Below, one piece after another: positions 1 through 5,878 of a stretch of DNA of 6,514 nt; the stretch's first letter is position 1; each line of letters opens with the position of its first letter. The stretch spans positions 1-6,514 of the forward strand of contig JAFYQN010000119.1 of assembly GCA_017559885.1 (NCBI GenBank), in the 5' to 3' direction. Made by a program: the position numbers and the translations under genes. Source of the stretch: Clostridia bacterium (lineage in GTDB: Bacteria; Bacillota; Clostridia; Oscillospirales; Acutalibacteraceae). A model generated the notes under the pieces. It saw only the letters and a program-made list of their open reading frames with translations, ran no database searches and was not told the DNA's origin.

Positions 1-2
1 CG

Positions 3-830
3 TTTCGTTTAGACCAAATGGTTATAAACCACAATCCTGATTTGGTATTTATTGAATTCGCGGTAAATGACCCCAGCGCAAACCAATTTCTTTTAAAGGA
101 TGAAATTTTTGAAAGTTATGAATCAATAATTCGTCGTTTGCTTGAAAAAGGCATTGCGGTAATGATTGTTGTTTTGGTAAATGAACAGGGCAACAGTCAC
201 CAAAAAATTCATCTTGAACTTGCCAATCACTATAATTTACCTGCTATAAGTTATCACAATGCTGTTTGCCCTGATAGTGAATTTATTTGTGAGTGGTCAA
301 AACTTTCTCCTGATGAAGTTCATCCAAATAACGCAGGTCACGCTTTACTGGGACTTTGCATATCAAACTATCTTGATAACGTGCTTGACAGCACCGACCT
401 TTTAACCGATTATCAACTTGATGAATTACATACAAGTTGGATTTACTTTGATACGTTTGCCAAAACTTACACTCAATATGCTTATGAATTTCAAAACCGA
501 GCAAAAGGTTTCGAATTTATTGAAAACCTACACGGCGTTTCGGATAAATGGCTTGGCGCTTTGGTAAGTGATAACGCCGAAGGCAATGTTAAACTTATTG
601 TACCAAAAGGCGCTAAACGTGTTTACGTGCAGTATTCTCATTCAAACGGTTCTTTTGAAACTAAGTTTTTAAATCAAAAAACTTCTTGCAACACCCAAGC
701 AATTGGTTGGCCACGCCCTATGTGGCACCGTGTATATACGGGCATTGCAATAACCGAGGACAGCGAAATCACAATTAAAACCCATAAAGACGGAAAAGTT
801 ATATTACAAGGGATTTTAGTTTCATTTTAG
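3..830 (+). CDS. SGNH/GDSL-type hydrolase (probable carbohydrate esterase), 5'-truncated by window edge
   Basis: The reading frame is open from the first bases of the window, so the ATG at 18 is internal and the true start lies upstream. Numbering from that internal Met, residues 7-18 (PDLVFIEFAVND) look like SGNH block III, with Asn17 as the oxyanion-hole residue. SPDEVHPNNAGH at 97-108 is block V and carries the catalytic Asp99 and His102. The nucleophile Ser (block I) and the block II Gly must lie in the missing part. About 100 residues after position 165 look like an added beta-rich domain (KLIVPKGAKRVYVQYSH and following). SGNH enzymes of this kind often remove acetyl or other acyl groups from polysaccharides; the substrate here is inferred only from the adjacent rhamnosidase gene. 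The stop codon overlaps the ribosome binding site of that gene, which implies co-transcription and probable translational coupling. Whether the protein is secreted cannot be judged. The family call is fairly sure, the substrate unknown. Confidence 0.82.
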   Translation, partial: FRLDQMVINHNPDLVFIEFAVNDPSANQFLLKDEIFESYESIIRRLLEKGIAVMIVVLVNEQGNSHQKIHLELANHYNLPAISYHNAVCPDSEFICEWSKLSPDEVHPNNAGHALLGLCISNYLDNVLDSTDLLTDYQLDELHTSWIYFDTFAKTYTQYAYEFQNRAKGFEFIENLHGVSDKWLGALVSDNAEGNVKLIVPKGAKRVYVQYSHSNGSFETKFLNQKTSCNTQAIGWPRPMWHRVYTGIAITEDSEITIKTHKDGKVILQGILVSF

Positions 831-834
831 GAGG
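829..834 (+). promoter_or_regulatory. Ribosome binding site of the GH78 gene, overlapping the upstream stop codon
   Basis: A perfect AGGAGG lies 7 bases before the ATG at 842. Its first two bases are the last two of the preceding TAG stop (828-830). This fixes the GH78 start and suggests that ribosomes ending the SGNH gene help initiation of the next one. Confidence 0.85.
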
Positions 835-841
835 ATGCACT

Positions 842-2962
842 ATGAATAAGTTAAACAACTGCGTTTGGATTGGCGCTACAAAAAAGGTTGTGTCCCCTAT
901 TATCTCTCGTCAATTTAATATTGATACAATAAAAAAGGCCACTCTTGTTGTAACGGGTGTTGGTTATTTTGAAGCAAAGATAAATGACCAAGCGGTTACC
1001 GATTATAAATATCTTCCGGTGGTTAGCGACTACGAGCCACGTGACCTTACCCTTTGCGCTCACAAAAACACATCGGGTACTACAACCAACCGTATATACT
1101 ATTACAATTTTGATATTACAAAGTTATTAACTGTAGGCGAAAACACCCTTACGATTCAACTTGGTAACGGTTTTTACCGTCAAGAAGAACGTAAAGCCGA
1201 GGGTAACTTATCCTTTGGCGATACGCTAAAATGCATTTATAAAATAATTATTGAAACCGAAAACGGCACTATAGAACTTTGTTCTGATGGTAGCGAGACC
1301 TATCGTGATAGCGCAATACGTTTTAGTAATATGTATTTGGGTGAACTTGTCGATTATAGTGTTAATTTACAAGAAGAAATGCCTGTTAACATTATGCCTG
1401 ATGTTAACACCGCTTTATGCAAAGCAATCGGTACACCCGACAAAGTTATACGCACAATTACACCTAAAAAAATTGCCAGTGTAAACGGCAGAGATATTTA
1501 TGACGTTGGCGAAAATATAACGGGTGTGGTAACTATAAAAACCGATAGCACCACAACGCTTCGTTTTGCCGAAAATATTAACGACGATATGTCACTTAAC
1601 TTTACTTCCTGTTCGGCTTCATATTGCACTACCAAAAGCAGCGAACTACAAATTATGACCGACACATTTATATCCGATGGCACCCCACGTACTTTTGAAG
1701 CAAAGTTTATATTCCATGCGTTTCGTTATTTTGACGTATATGGTGAATACAGCGAACCTTTAGTAAAGGTTATTCACGCCGACACACCTGTAACGTGTAC
1801 CTTTACTTCAAACCACGAGGGTATGAACTTTTTATACGATGCATTTATTCGTACTCAACTTGACAATATGCATGGTAGTATTCCGTCCGACTGTCCACAA
1901 CGTGAACGTTTGGGTTACACGGGTGACGGTCAACTTGTAGCGCCTACCGCTATGATGATGTTAGACACTCAAGATTTCTACAAAAAATGGATTAGGGATA
2001 TTCTTGACTGTCAGGATATCGATGGTCACGTGCGCCACACAGCGCCCTTTATGGGTGGCGGTGGCGGTCCCGGTGGATGGGGTTCGGCAGTCGTTATTGT
2101 TCCTTACGCTTATTATAAGCAATATGGTGACACATCTATTATTGAGCAATGTTATGATAATATGAAACTTTGGATAAGTTATCTTATTGCTCATAGCGAA
2201 AATGGTCTTGTTACAAGCGAAGATAAGGATGGTTGGTGTCTTGGTGACTGGGCATCGCTTGAAAAAATGGAAATACCCGAGCCGTACGTAAACAGTTGCT
2301 ATTTTGTAAAAGATTTACTTTTATTAGAAGAAATGGCAATTCTCATTGGCAAAGATGATGATATCCCCTATTATAGTGATTTGCGCGCTACCACACAAAA
2401 AGCAATTGTTGACACATATTTTGATGCCGAAACAGGTCACTTTGCCGGTGGTGGTCAAGGCGCTGATGCCTTTGCGGTATGGTGTGGTATTGCAGGTAAA
2501 GATACGGCAAAAAAACTTGCTCAAAAATATAGCGATATGGGTTATTTTGACACGGGATTTTTGTGCACCGATATTTTGTGTGAAGTGCTTTGTAACTACG
2601 GTTATACCGACGTTTTTTTATCTCTGTTAGGTAGCGAAAAACTTGGCACTTTCCTTTATATGAAACGTCACGGCGCTACAACTATATGGGAATATTTTAT
2701 TGGCAAATGCTCTCACAACCACCCAATGTTTGGCGCGTGTACCCGTCAGTTATTCCAAGGCGTTTTAGGTATAAAACAACGCAAAGGTACTGCAGGTTAT
2801 AGTGATATAATTATCGACCCCGTAAAAACCGTAAGCGGTTTAAATATTTCAGGTAGCATTAACACTCCAAACGGTGTAATTAGCGTGTCACTTGATACAA
2901 CGAGCGAAAAACCGATTATATCGGTTGATGCGCCAAATAATATTAAAATAGAAATAATATAA
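842..2962 (+). CDS. GH78 family alpha-L-rhamnosidase, cytoplasmic
   Basis: The 706-residue product should hydrolyse terminal alpha-L-rhamnose by the inverting GH78 mechanism. Domain order matches the family. The N-terminal beta-sandwich (about 1-175) includes the LGNGFY segment at 107-112 and NMYLGELVDYS at 163-173. A second beta domain contains DVGENITG at 221-228. The (alpha/alpha)6 catalytic barrel runs about 320-645, followed by a C-terminal beta domain to 706. SDCPQRERLGYTGD at 349-362 supplies Asp350, Glu355 and Asp362, and GATTIWE ends at Glu617; these align with the four acidic active-site residues known from Bacillus RhaB-type enzymes. CLGDW at 466-470 and NHPMFG at 626-631 are also family-typical. 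There is no signal peptide, so it probably acts on imported oligosaccharides. It is shorter than many multidomain GH78 enzymes (around 900 residues or more). An unusual run of five glycines (405-409) precedes PGGWGSA. It lies 11 bases after the SGNH gene. Family call is firm; natural substrate unknown. Confidence 0.93.
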   Translation: MNKLNNCVWIGATKKVVSPIISRQFNIDTIKKATLVVTGVGYFEAKINDQAVTDYKYLPVVSDYEPRDLTLCAHKNTSGTTTNRIYYYNFDITKLLTVGENTLTIQLGNGFYRQEERKAEGNLSFGDTLKCIYKIIIETENGTIELCSDGSETYRDSAIRFSNMYLGELVDYSVNLQEEMPVNIMPDVNTALCKAIGTPDKVIRTITPKKIASVNGRDIYDVGENITGVVTIKTDSTTTLRFAENINDDMSLNFTSCSASYCTTKSSELQIMTDTFISDGTPRTFEAKFIFHAFRYFDVYGEYSEPLVKVIHADTPVTCTFTSNHEGMNFLYDAFIRTQLDNMHGSIPSDCPQRERLGYTGDGQLVAPTAMMMLDTQDFYKKWIRDILDCQDIDGHVRHTAPFMGGGGGPGGWGSAVVIVPYAYYKQYGDTSIIEQCYDNMKLWISYLIAHSENGLVTSEDKDGWCLGDWASLEKMEIPEPYVNSCYFVKDLLLLEEMAILIGKDDDIPYYSDLRATTQKAIVDTYFDAETGHFAGGGQGADAFAVWCGIAGKDTAKKLAQKYSDMGYFDTGFLCTDILCEVLCNYGYTDVFLSLLGSEKLGTFLYMKRHGATTIWEYFIGKCSHNHPMFGACTRQLFQGVLGIKQRKGTAGYSDIIIDPVKTVSGLNISGSINTPNGVISVSLDTTSEKPIISVDAPNNIKIEII

Positions 2963-2972
2963 TTCCTTTTAT

Positions 2973-3030
2973 GCCTCCCTTGCCTAAAGGGAGGTGGATT
3001 TTGCAAAGCAAAAGACGGAGGGATACTCCT
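2973..3030 (+). repeat. Hairpin-rich intergenic repeat element (gut-Clostridia REP-like)
   Basis: Between the GH78 and phosphatase genes lies a compact structured block. CCTCCCTT (2974-2981) pairs perfectly with AAGGGAGG (2987-2994) across a 5-base loop. TTTTGC (2999-3004) pairs with GCAAAA (3008-3013) across AAA. The block then ends GACGGAGGG (3014-3022), and a weak GGAG/CTCC stem (3017-3020 with 3026-3029) follows. From memory, blocks with this order (CCTCCCTT hairpin, GGTGG, variable small hairpin, GACGGAGGG) are dispersed in many copies in gut Clostridia genomes. Only one copy is in this window, so its repeated nature is recalled rather than shown. Neither hairpin is followed by a T-run, so it is not a convincing rho-independent terminator. 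TATGC occurs at both ends (2970-2974 and 3030-3034), a possible but weak target-site duplication. Confidence 0.6.
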
Positions 3031-3037
3031 ATGCAAA

Positions 3038-3042
3038 AGAGG
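3038..3042 (+). promoter_or_regulatory. Ribosome binding site supporting the 3049 start of the phosphatase gene
   Basis: AGAGG lies 6 bases before the ATG at 3049, in an AAGAGGT context almost identical to the site before the RuvX gene (3691-3697). This favours 3049 over the other in-frame ATG at 3031. The 3031 ATG also has a good-looking GGAGGG (3017-3022, 8-base spacing), but that motif belongs to the repeat element. Confidence 0.6.
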
Positions 3043-3048
3043 TTAAAA

Positions 3049-3699
3049 ATGACTTATATTTATCTTGTTCGCCATTGTGAAGCAATGGGCAACCACAAGC
3101 GACTTTTTCAGGGTTCTACCGACTCAGAAATAAGTGAAATCGGCGCTGTGCAACTAAAATTTTTAAAAGAACGTTTTGAAAATATACATCTTGATGCAGT
3201 TTACTCAAGTCCACTTATCCGCGCGCAAAAAACTGCCGCAATGATAGCGTATGGCAAAGGACTTAACATTACAATACGCAAAAATTTGGCCGAACTTCAC
3301 GGCGGTGTGGTTGAGGGTAAACCATTTCAAGAAGCGTTTAACTCAATTCCCGGTCTTGCAGACGCGTGGAACAATCACCCTGAGGACTTTGCTCCCGAGG
3401 GTGGCGAAGCAATGCGTGATGCTTACGTTCGTATTTATGATGAAATTATGACACTTGCGCGTGAAAATCGAGGCAAAACAATAGCGGTCGCTACCCATGG
3501 CGGTGTGTTGCGTTGCCTTAGTTGTCGCATTCTTTATAACGATATCACTCGACTTAAAGACGTCCCCTGGCACGAAAACACTGCGGTTACACTTATTAAA
3601 ATTGATAATGACGATAAAATCGGCATTGAATTTTTTAACAATCACTCTCACGTACCGCAAGAGTATATGCCAAAACGCAGTCGAATAATAAAGAGGTAA
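3049..3699 (+). CDS. Histidine phosphatase superfamily protein (phosphoglycerate-mutase-like)
   Basis: With the ATG at 3049 the product is 216 residues, normal for a one-domain branch-1 histidine phosphatase. LVRHCEAMGN at 6-15 is the catalytic RHG-type motif, with Arg8 and the phospho-accepting His9, though the usual Gly is Cys10. SSPLIRAQKT (53-62) supplies the second phosphate-binding Arg58. AELHGGVVEG (81-90) holds the likely acid Glu82, and ATHGG (148-152) holds the second His150. All catalytic positions are therefore present. Members include cofactor-dependent phosphoglycerate mutases, alpha-ribazole phosphatases (CobC) and sugar or nucleotide phosphatases; the sequence does not decide among them. 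The C-terminus is basic (PKRSRIIKR). Longer versions from 3031 or 2971 are possible on paper, but 2971 reads through the repeat and the motif-bearing core begins only at 3049. It ends 4 bases before the RuvX start, so the two are co-transcribed. Confidence 0.88.
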   Translation: MTYIYLVRHCEAMGNHKRLFQGSTDSEISEIGAVQLKFLKERFENIHLDAVYSSPLIRAQKTAAMIAYGKGLNITIRKNLAELHGGVVEGKPFQEAFNSIPGLADAWNNHPEDFAPEGGEAMRDAYVRIYDEIMTLARENRGKTIAVATHGGVLRCLSCRILYNDITRLKDVPWHENTAVTLIKIDNDDKIGIEFFNNHSHVPQEYMPKRSRIIKR

Positions 3700-3703
3700 T
3701 TTT

Positions 3704-4111
3704 ATGATTATTATGTCAGTTGATTTGGGCAAAGCGCGTACGGGTATTGCCGTCTCGGACCCCGGCGGTACATTTGCCTTTCCAAAAGAGGTTATAACCG
3801 AGTATAACACCGACCGTCTTGTTGAAAAGGTGTGCGATAAAGCAAAAGAACTCTGCGCCGAGCGTATAGTTGTGGGTTACCCTAAAAATATGGATGGCAC
3901 TCTTGGTGAACGCGCGCAAGAATGCGCCGCAATTGCCGAACAAATAAAGACAACAAGCGGTTTAGAGGTAGTCCTTTGGGATGAGCGTTGTACCACTGTT
4001 ACGGCGCATAACTATTTAAGTATGAACAACGTTCGCGGTAAAAAGCGCAAACAAACGGTTGACGCCGTAGCGGCAGTAATAATACTAGAAGATTATTTGA
4101 GAAGTTTATAA
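3704..4111 (+). CDS. ruvX: Putative pre-16S rRNA nuclease / Holliday junction resolvase RuvX (YqgF)
   Basis: The 135-residue protein has the full length and motifs of the YqgF/RuvX family, an RNase-H-fold nuclease implicated in maturing the 5' end of 16S rRNA and, in some bacteria, in resolving Holliday junctions. Visible motifs are SVDLGKARTGIAVSDP (5-20) with catalytic Asp7, IVVGYPKNMDGTLGERA (55-71), VVLWDERCTT (89-98) with Glu94, and KRKQTVDAVAAVIILEDYL (114-132) with the last acidic residue Asp120. These acidic positions form the metal site in the family. An AGAGG at 3692-3696, 7 bases upstream, supports the ATG at 3704; ATG 3713 is an in-frame alternative. In Bacillota ruvX commonly neighbours alaS or small housekeeping genes, so its position behind a rhamnosidase and a phosphatase is unusual. 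A strong terminator follows 7 bases after the stop. Confidence 0.94.
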   Translation: MIIMSVDLGKARTGIAVSDPGGTFAFPKEVITEYNTDRLVEKVCDKAKELCAERIVVGYPKNMDGTLGERAQECAAIAEQIKTTSGLEVVLWDERCTTVTAHNYLSMNNVRGKKRKQTVDAVAAVIILEDYLRSL

Positions 4112-4118
4112 CAAAGAT

Positions 4119-4151
4119 AAAAAGCGATGGTTTTCCATCGCTTTTCTTTTT
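4119..4151. terminator. Bidirectional rho-independent terminator between ruvX and the GH20 gene
   Basis: AAAAGCGATGG (4120-4130) pairs perfectly with CCATCGCTTTT (4135-4145) across a TTTT loop, an 11-bp stem. On the plus strand the stem runs into TTTTCTTTTT (4142-4151), ending the ruvX transcript. On the minus strand the complement gives a T-rich tail for the convergent GH20 gene. The GH20 stop codon (4152-4150) overlaps the tail, so one 33-base element serves both converging genes. Confidence 0.92.
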
Positions 4152-5766
4152 AGTGCGTTATAACGTTTACTGTTGAATATACTTTAAATGACTCAATACT
4201 GCGTGGCTCATTGCCATAAGCGTTAAGTAGCGCTTCCTCATATTCGGGGATTGAATCTACCCTACCCGCTACGTAATCAAGTATTCTCTTGCGACAAGCA
4301 TCAGTGCGGTAAATCAAGCCGCCAATACGGTGGTCTTGCACGTCAAAGCCTTGCGGTTTATTTTCTTTGTACCACTGTTTTTCAAATGCGGCGCCAAACT
4401 TACGCATTGCCTTTGCAACCTCTACGTAGTCGTGTTTTGCAAGATGAAGAAGTTCTTGCTTATCACCCTTTTCATAAGCGGCGCGTGTCTTTTTGCCAAG
4501 CTCATATTTATATTTCATAACGTCGCACATTTTTGCCGCCGCATCAAAAAGATAACCGTACTTACGGCTTTTTTTAGCAACCGCATATAATTCTTTTGCC
4601 GCTTTGTCATAATACTCATAAGCGTTTACGTCGTCGCGCACGGTAACGTCCAAAAAGTCGCTGAAATAGTCTGAATAAAACATATATTTAACAGGGTTTG
4701 GCGGAAATTTGCAGGTGGTGTTCATATCTACTTGATTTGGTTTATCAAGCAACATAAAGTCGTCATAATCAACGCCGGTTATGCGCTTAAACTTTGCCTT
4801 AATCTTTTGCTCGTCGGTGTTGCCCTTTGCATATTCGGCAATATAAAGTAGTGACGGCAAAAGCGCATAATTAGAACTCTCGCAACCGTCATTACCCCAC
4901 ATAGTAATAAACACGTTTTTAATCTTTTGGTTTTTACAAGCATCAATTGCCGGTACTGAGGTCTCAATTGTGTGACCGTTAAATGGTGTAAAGCCGTGCC
5001 AACCCCAAGCGCCGCCTGCAAACCAAACGTTTTTAGAGATTTGCTTGTGGTTTTTTATCATATCGCTATAGTGCTTTTCTTCTTTACTGTAATAATCCCA
5101 ATATACAGGAATTACATCAGGGTGCATAGCGTCAATAACCTCTTGCGGCACCTTTTTTTCGCCCTCAATAAAGCAGTAGTTTCCGTTATTCCAAGAGCGG
5201 AAATACATATCCGACCAAATAACAGGTATGTAATCGTATTTTTTGGCTATATCGCAAACCTTTGCCAAATGACGTTTAATTATAGAGTTGGTGTCTTCAT
5301 AACCGTGAATATCAAGATGTTTACCACGACCGAGCATGTGCGCTTCGTCCATACCGATATGTATGTATGGTGACCTAAAGCACTTTTTAAGGGTTTTAAA
5401 CATTCTGTCAATAAGGTCATGAACCTTTTCGTCATCGGTAAGCATAATGTCGTTGCAATCGACTGGAATAGTACCCCAACGAAGCGCCTGATTTAAGTGA
5501 GCAAGGGTTTGAATACATGGAATAAGTTCAATGCCCATATTAGCGGCATACTCGTCAAGCTCTTGCATTTCGGCAATAGAATAACGACCGCGCATATAAC
5601 CAAAAAACGGCTCGCCCTCTACCTCGTAGGTATCTTCGGTATAAAGCATAACCGAGTTGTATCCCATCTTTTTAAGCAAAACAAAATATTGCTTTAATGA
5701 CTCAACCGTCATAACAGCGTTACGCGACATATCTATCATAACGCCAAATCTTTCAAATTTTTTCAT
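4150..5766 (-). CDS. Glycoside hydrolase family 20 protein, beta-N-acetylhexosaminidase-like (GcnA/Hex1-type)
   Basis: The 538-residue product resembles GH20 enzymes of the GcnA/Hex1 type, which release terminal GlcNAc or GalNAc by substrate-assisted catalysis. The barrel begins at once: GVMIDMSRNAV (8-18) is the first strand, LIPCIQTLAHL (81-91) a later strand, and HIGMDEAHMLG (136-146) carries the adjacent Asp140-Glu141 pair typical of GH20 catalysis. VIWSDMYFR (182-190), VYWDYY (221-226) and ITMWGNDGCE (287-296) supply the aromatic and acidic residues expected around the sugar pocket. Residues from about 370 on look mainly helical. There is no N-terminal zincin-like domain and no signal peptide, so it is probably cytoplasmic. 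The start at 5766 is chosen because a Shine-Dalgarno sequence lies just upstream; the longer frame from 5832 would begin upstream of the promoter and inside a terminator. The gene has its own promoter and converges on ruvX. Substrate is inferred. Confidence 0.88.
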   Translation of the reverse strand: MKKFERFGVMIDMSRNAVMTVESLKQYFVLLKKMGYNSVMLYTEDTYEVEGEPFFGYMRGRYSIAEMQELDEYAANMGIELIPCIQTLAHLNQALRWGTIPVDCNDIMLTDDEKVHDLIDRMFKTLKKCFRSPYIHIGMDEAHMLGRGKHLDIHGYEDTNSIIKRHLAKVCDIAKKYDYIPVIWSDMYFRSWNNGNYCFIEGEKKVPQEVIDAMHPDVIPVYWDYYSKEEKHYSDMIKNHKQISKNVWFAGGAWGWHGFTPFNGHTIETSVPAIDACKNQKIKNVFITMWGNDGCESSNYALLPSLLYIAEYAKGNTDEQKIKAKFKRITGVDYDDFMLLDKPNQVDMNTTCKFPPNPVKYMFYSDYFSDFLDVTVRDDVNAYEYYDKAAKELYAVAKKSRKYGYLFDAAAKMCDVMKYKYELGKKTRAAYEKGDKQELLHLAKHDYVEVAKAMRKFGAAFEKQWYKENKPQGFDVQDHRIGGLIYRTDACRKRILDYVAGRVDSIPEYEEALLNAYGNEPRSIESFKVYSTVNVITH

Positions 5767-5775
5767 AAAAAAGCA

Positions 5776-5781
5776 CCGCCT
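5776..5781 (-). promoter_or_regulatory. Ribosome binding site of the GH20 gene
   Basis: On the minus strand AGGCGG, one mismatch from AGGAGG, lies 9 bases before the ATG at 5766. It decides this start over the upstream in-frame ATG at 5832. The site falls within a few bases of the predicted transcription start, so the leader is very short (about 20 bases). Confidence 0.7.
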
Positions 5782-5791
5782 TTCAAGTAAA

Positions 5792-5819
5792 ATTATACCA
5801 TTTAAAGAAAATATGTCAA
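5792..5819 (-). promoter_or_regulatory. Sigma-A type promoter of the GH20 gene, extended -10
   Basis: Read on the minus strand, a perfect TTGACA (5819-5814) is followed after 16 bases by a perfect TATAAT (5797-5792), preceded by TGG so that it forms an extended -10 (TGnTATAAT). Predicted transcription starts near 5785, about 19 bases before the start codon. No operator-like palindrome or riboswitch fits in the short leader, which suggests strong and perhaps constitutive expression. Confidence 0.88.
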
Positions 5820-5821
5820 CA

Positions 5822-5853
5822 AAAAATCCCACCAGATTCTCGGTGGGATTTTT
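5822..5853. terminator. Rho-independent terminator downstream of the pyruvate:ferredoxin oxidoreductase gene
   Basis: AAAAATCCCACC (5822-5833) pairs with GGTGGGATTTTT (5842-5853) across an 8-base loop. On the minus strand, the direction of the gene ending at 5879, the stem ends in a run of six T (5826-5821), followed by GTTGACA of the next promoter. The symmetrical A/T arms could also work in the other direction. A weaker palindrome, AAGATT-TTTT-AATCTT (5861-5876), sits between the stop codon and this stem. Confidence 0.9.
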
Positions 5854-5878
5854 CTATTTTAAGATTTTTTAATCTTAA

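Noticed and set aside
2958..2963. TATAAT at the end of the GH78 gene as an internal promoter
   Set aside because: No acceptable -35 lies 16-18 bases upstream (AAATAA at 17); the nearest TTGATG is 27 bases away, and the region is simply AT-rich.
2974..2994. First hairpin of the repeat as a rho-independent terminator after GH78
   Set aside because: The stem is followed by TGGATTTTGC, not a T-run, and the motif order matches a dispersed repeat better.
2971..3048. Longer start of the phosphatase gene (ATG at 2971)
   Set aside because: The extra residues come entirely from the intergenic repeat, there is no ribosome binding site before 2971 (only AATTCCTTTT), and family similarity starts at 3049.
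3343..3810. 155-codon minus-strand open frame across the phosphatase/ruvX junction
   Set aside because: It runs antisense through two well-supported genes, has no recognisable domain and no convincing ribosome binding site.
4972..5373. 133-codon plus-strand open frame inside the GH20 gene
   Set aside because: It is the antisense shadow of conserved GH20 sequence, including the catalytic Asp-Glu region, with no family features of its own.
5767..5832. Longer start of the GH20 gene (ATG at 5832)
   Set aside because: It would start inside the upstream terminator stem and upstream of the promoter, so it would not be on the main transcript; the start at 5766 has a Shine-Dalgarno sequence.
5861..5876. 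AAGATT-TTTT-AATCTT palindrome as an operator or separate terminator
   Set aside because: It is a 6-bp A/T-rich stem just after the oxidoreductase stop and far upstream of the GH20 promoter; chance or a minor aid to the adjacent strong terminator is more likely.
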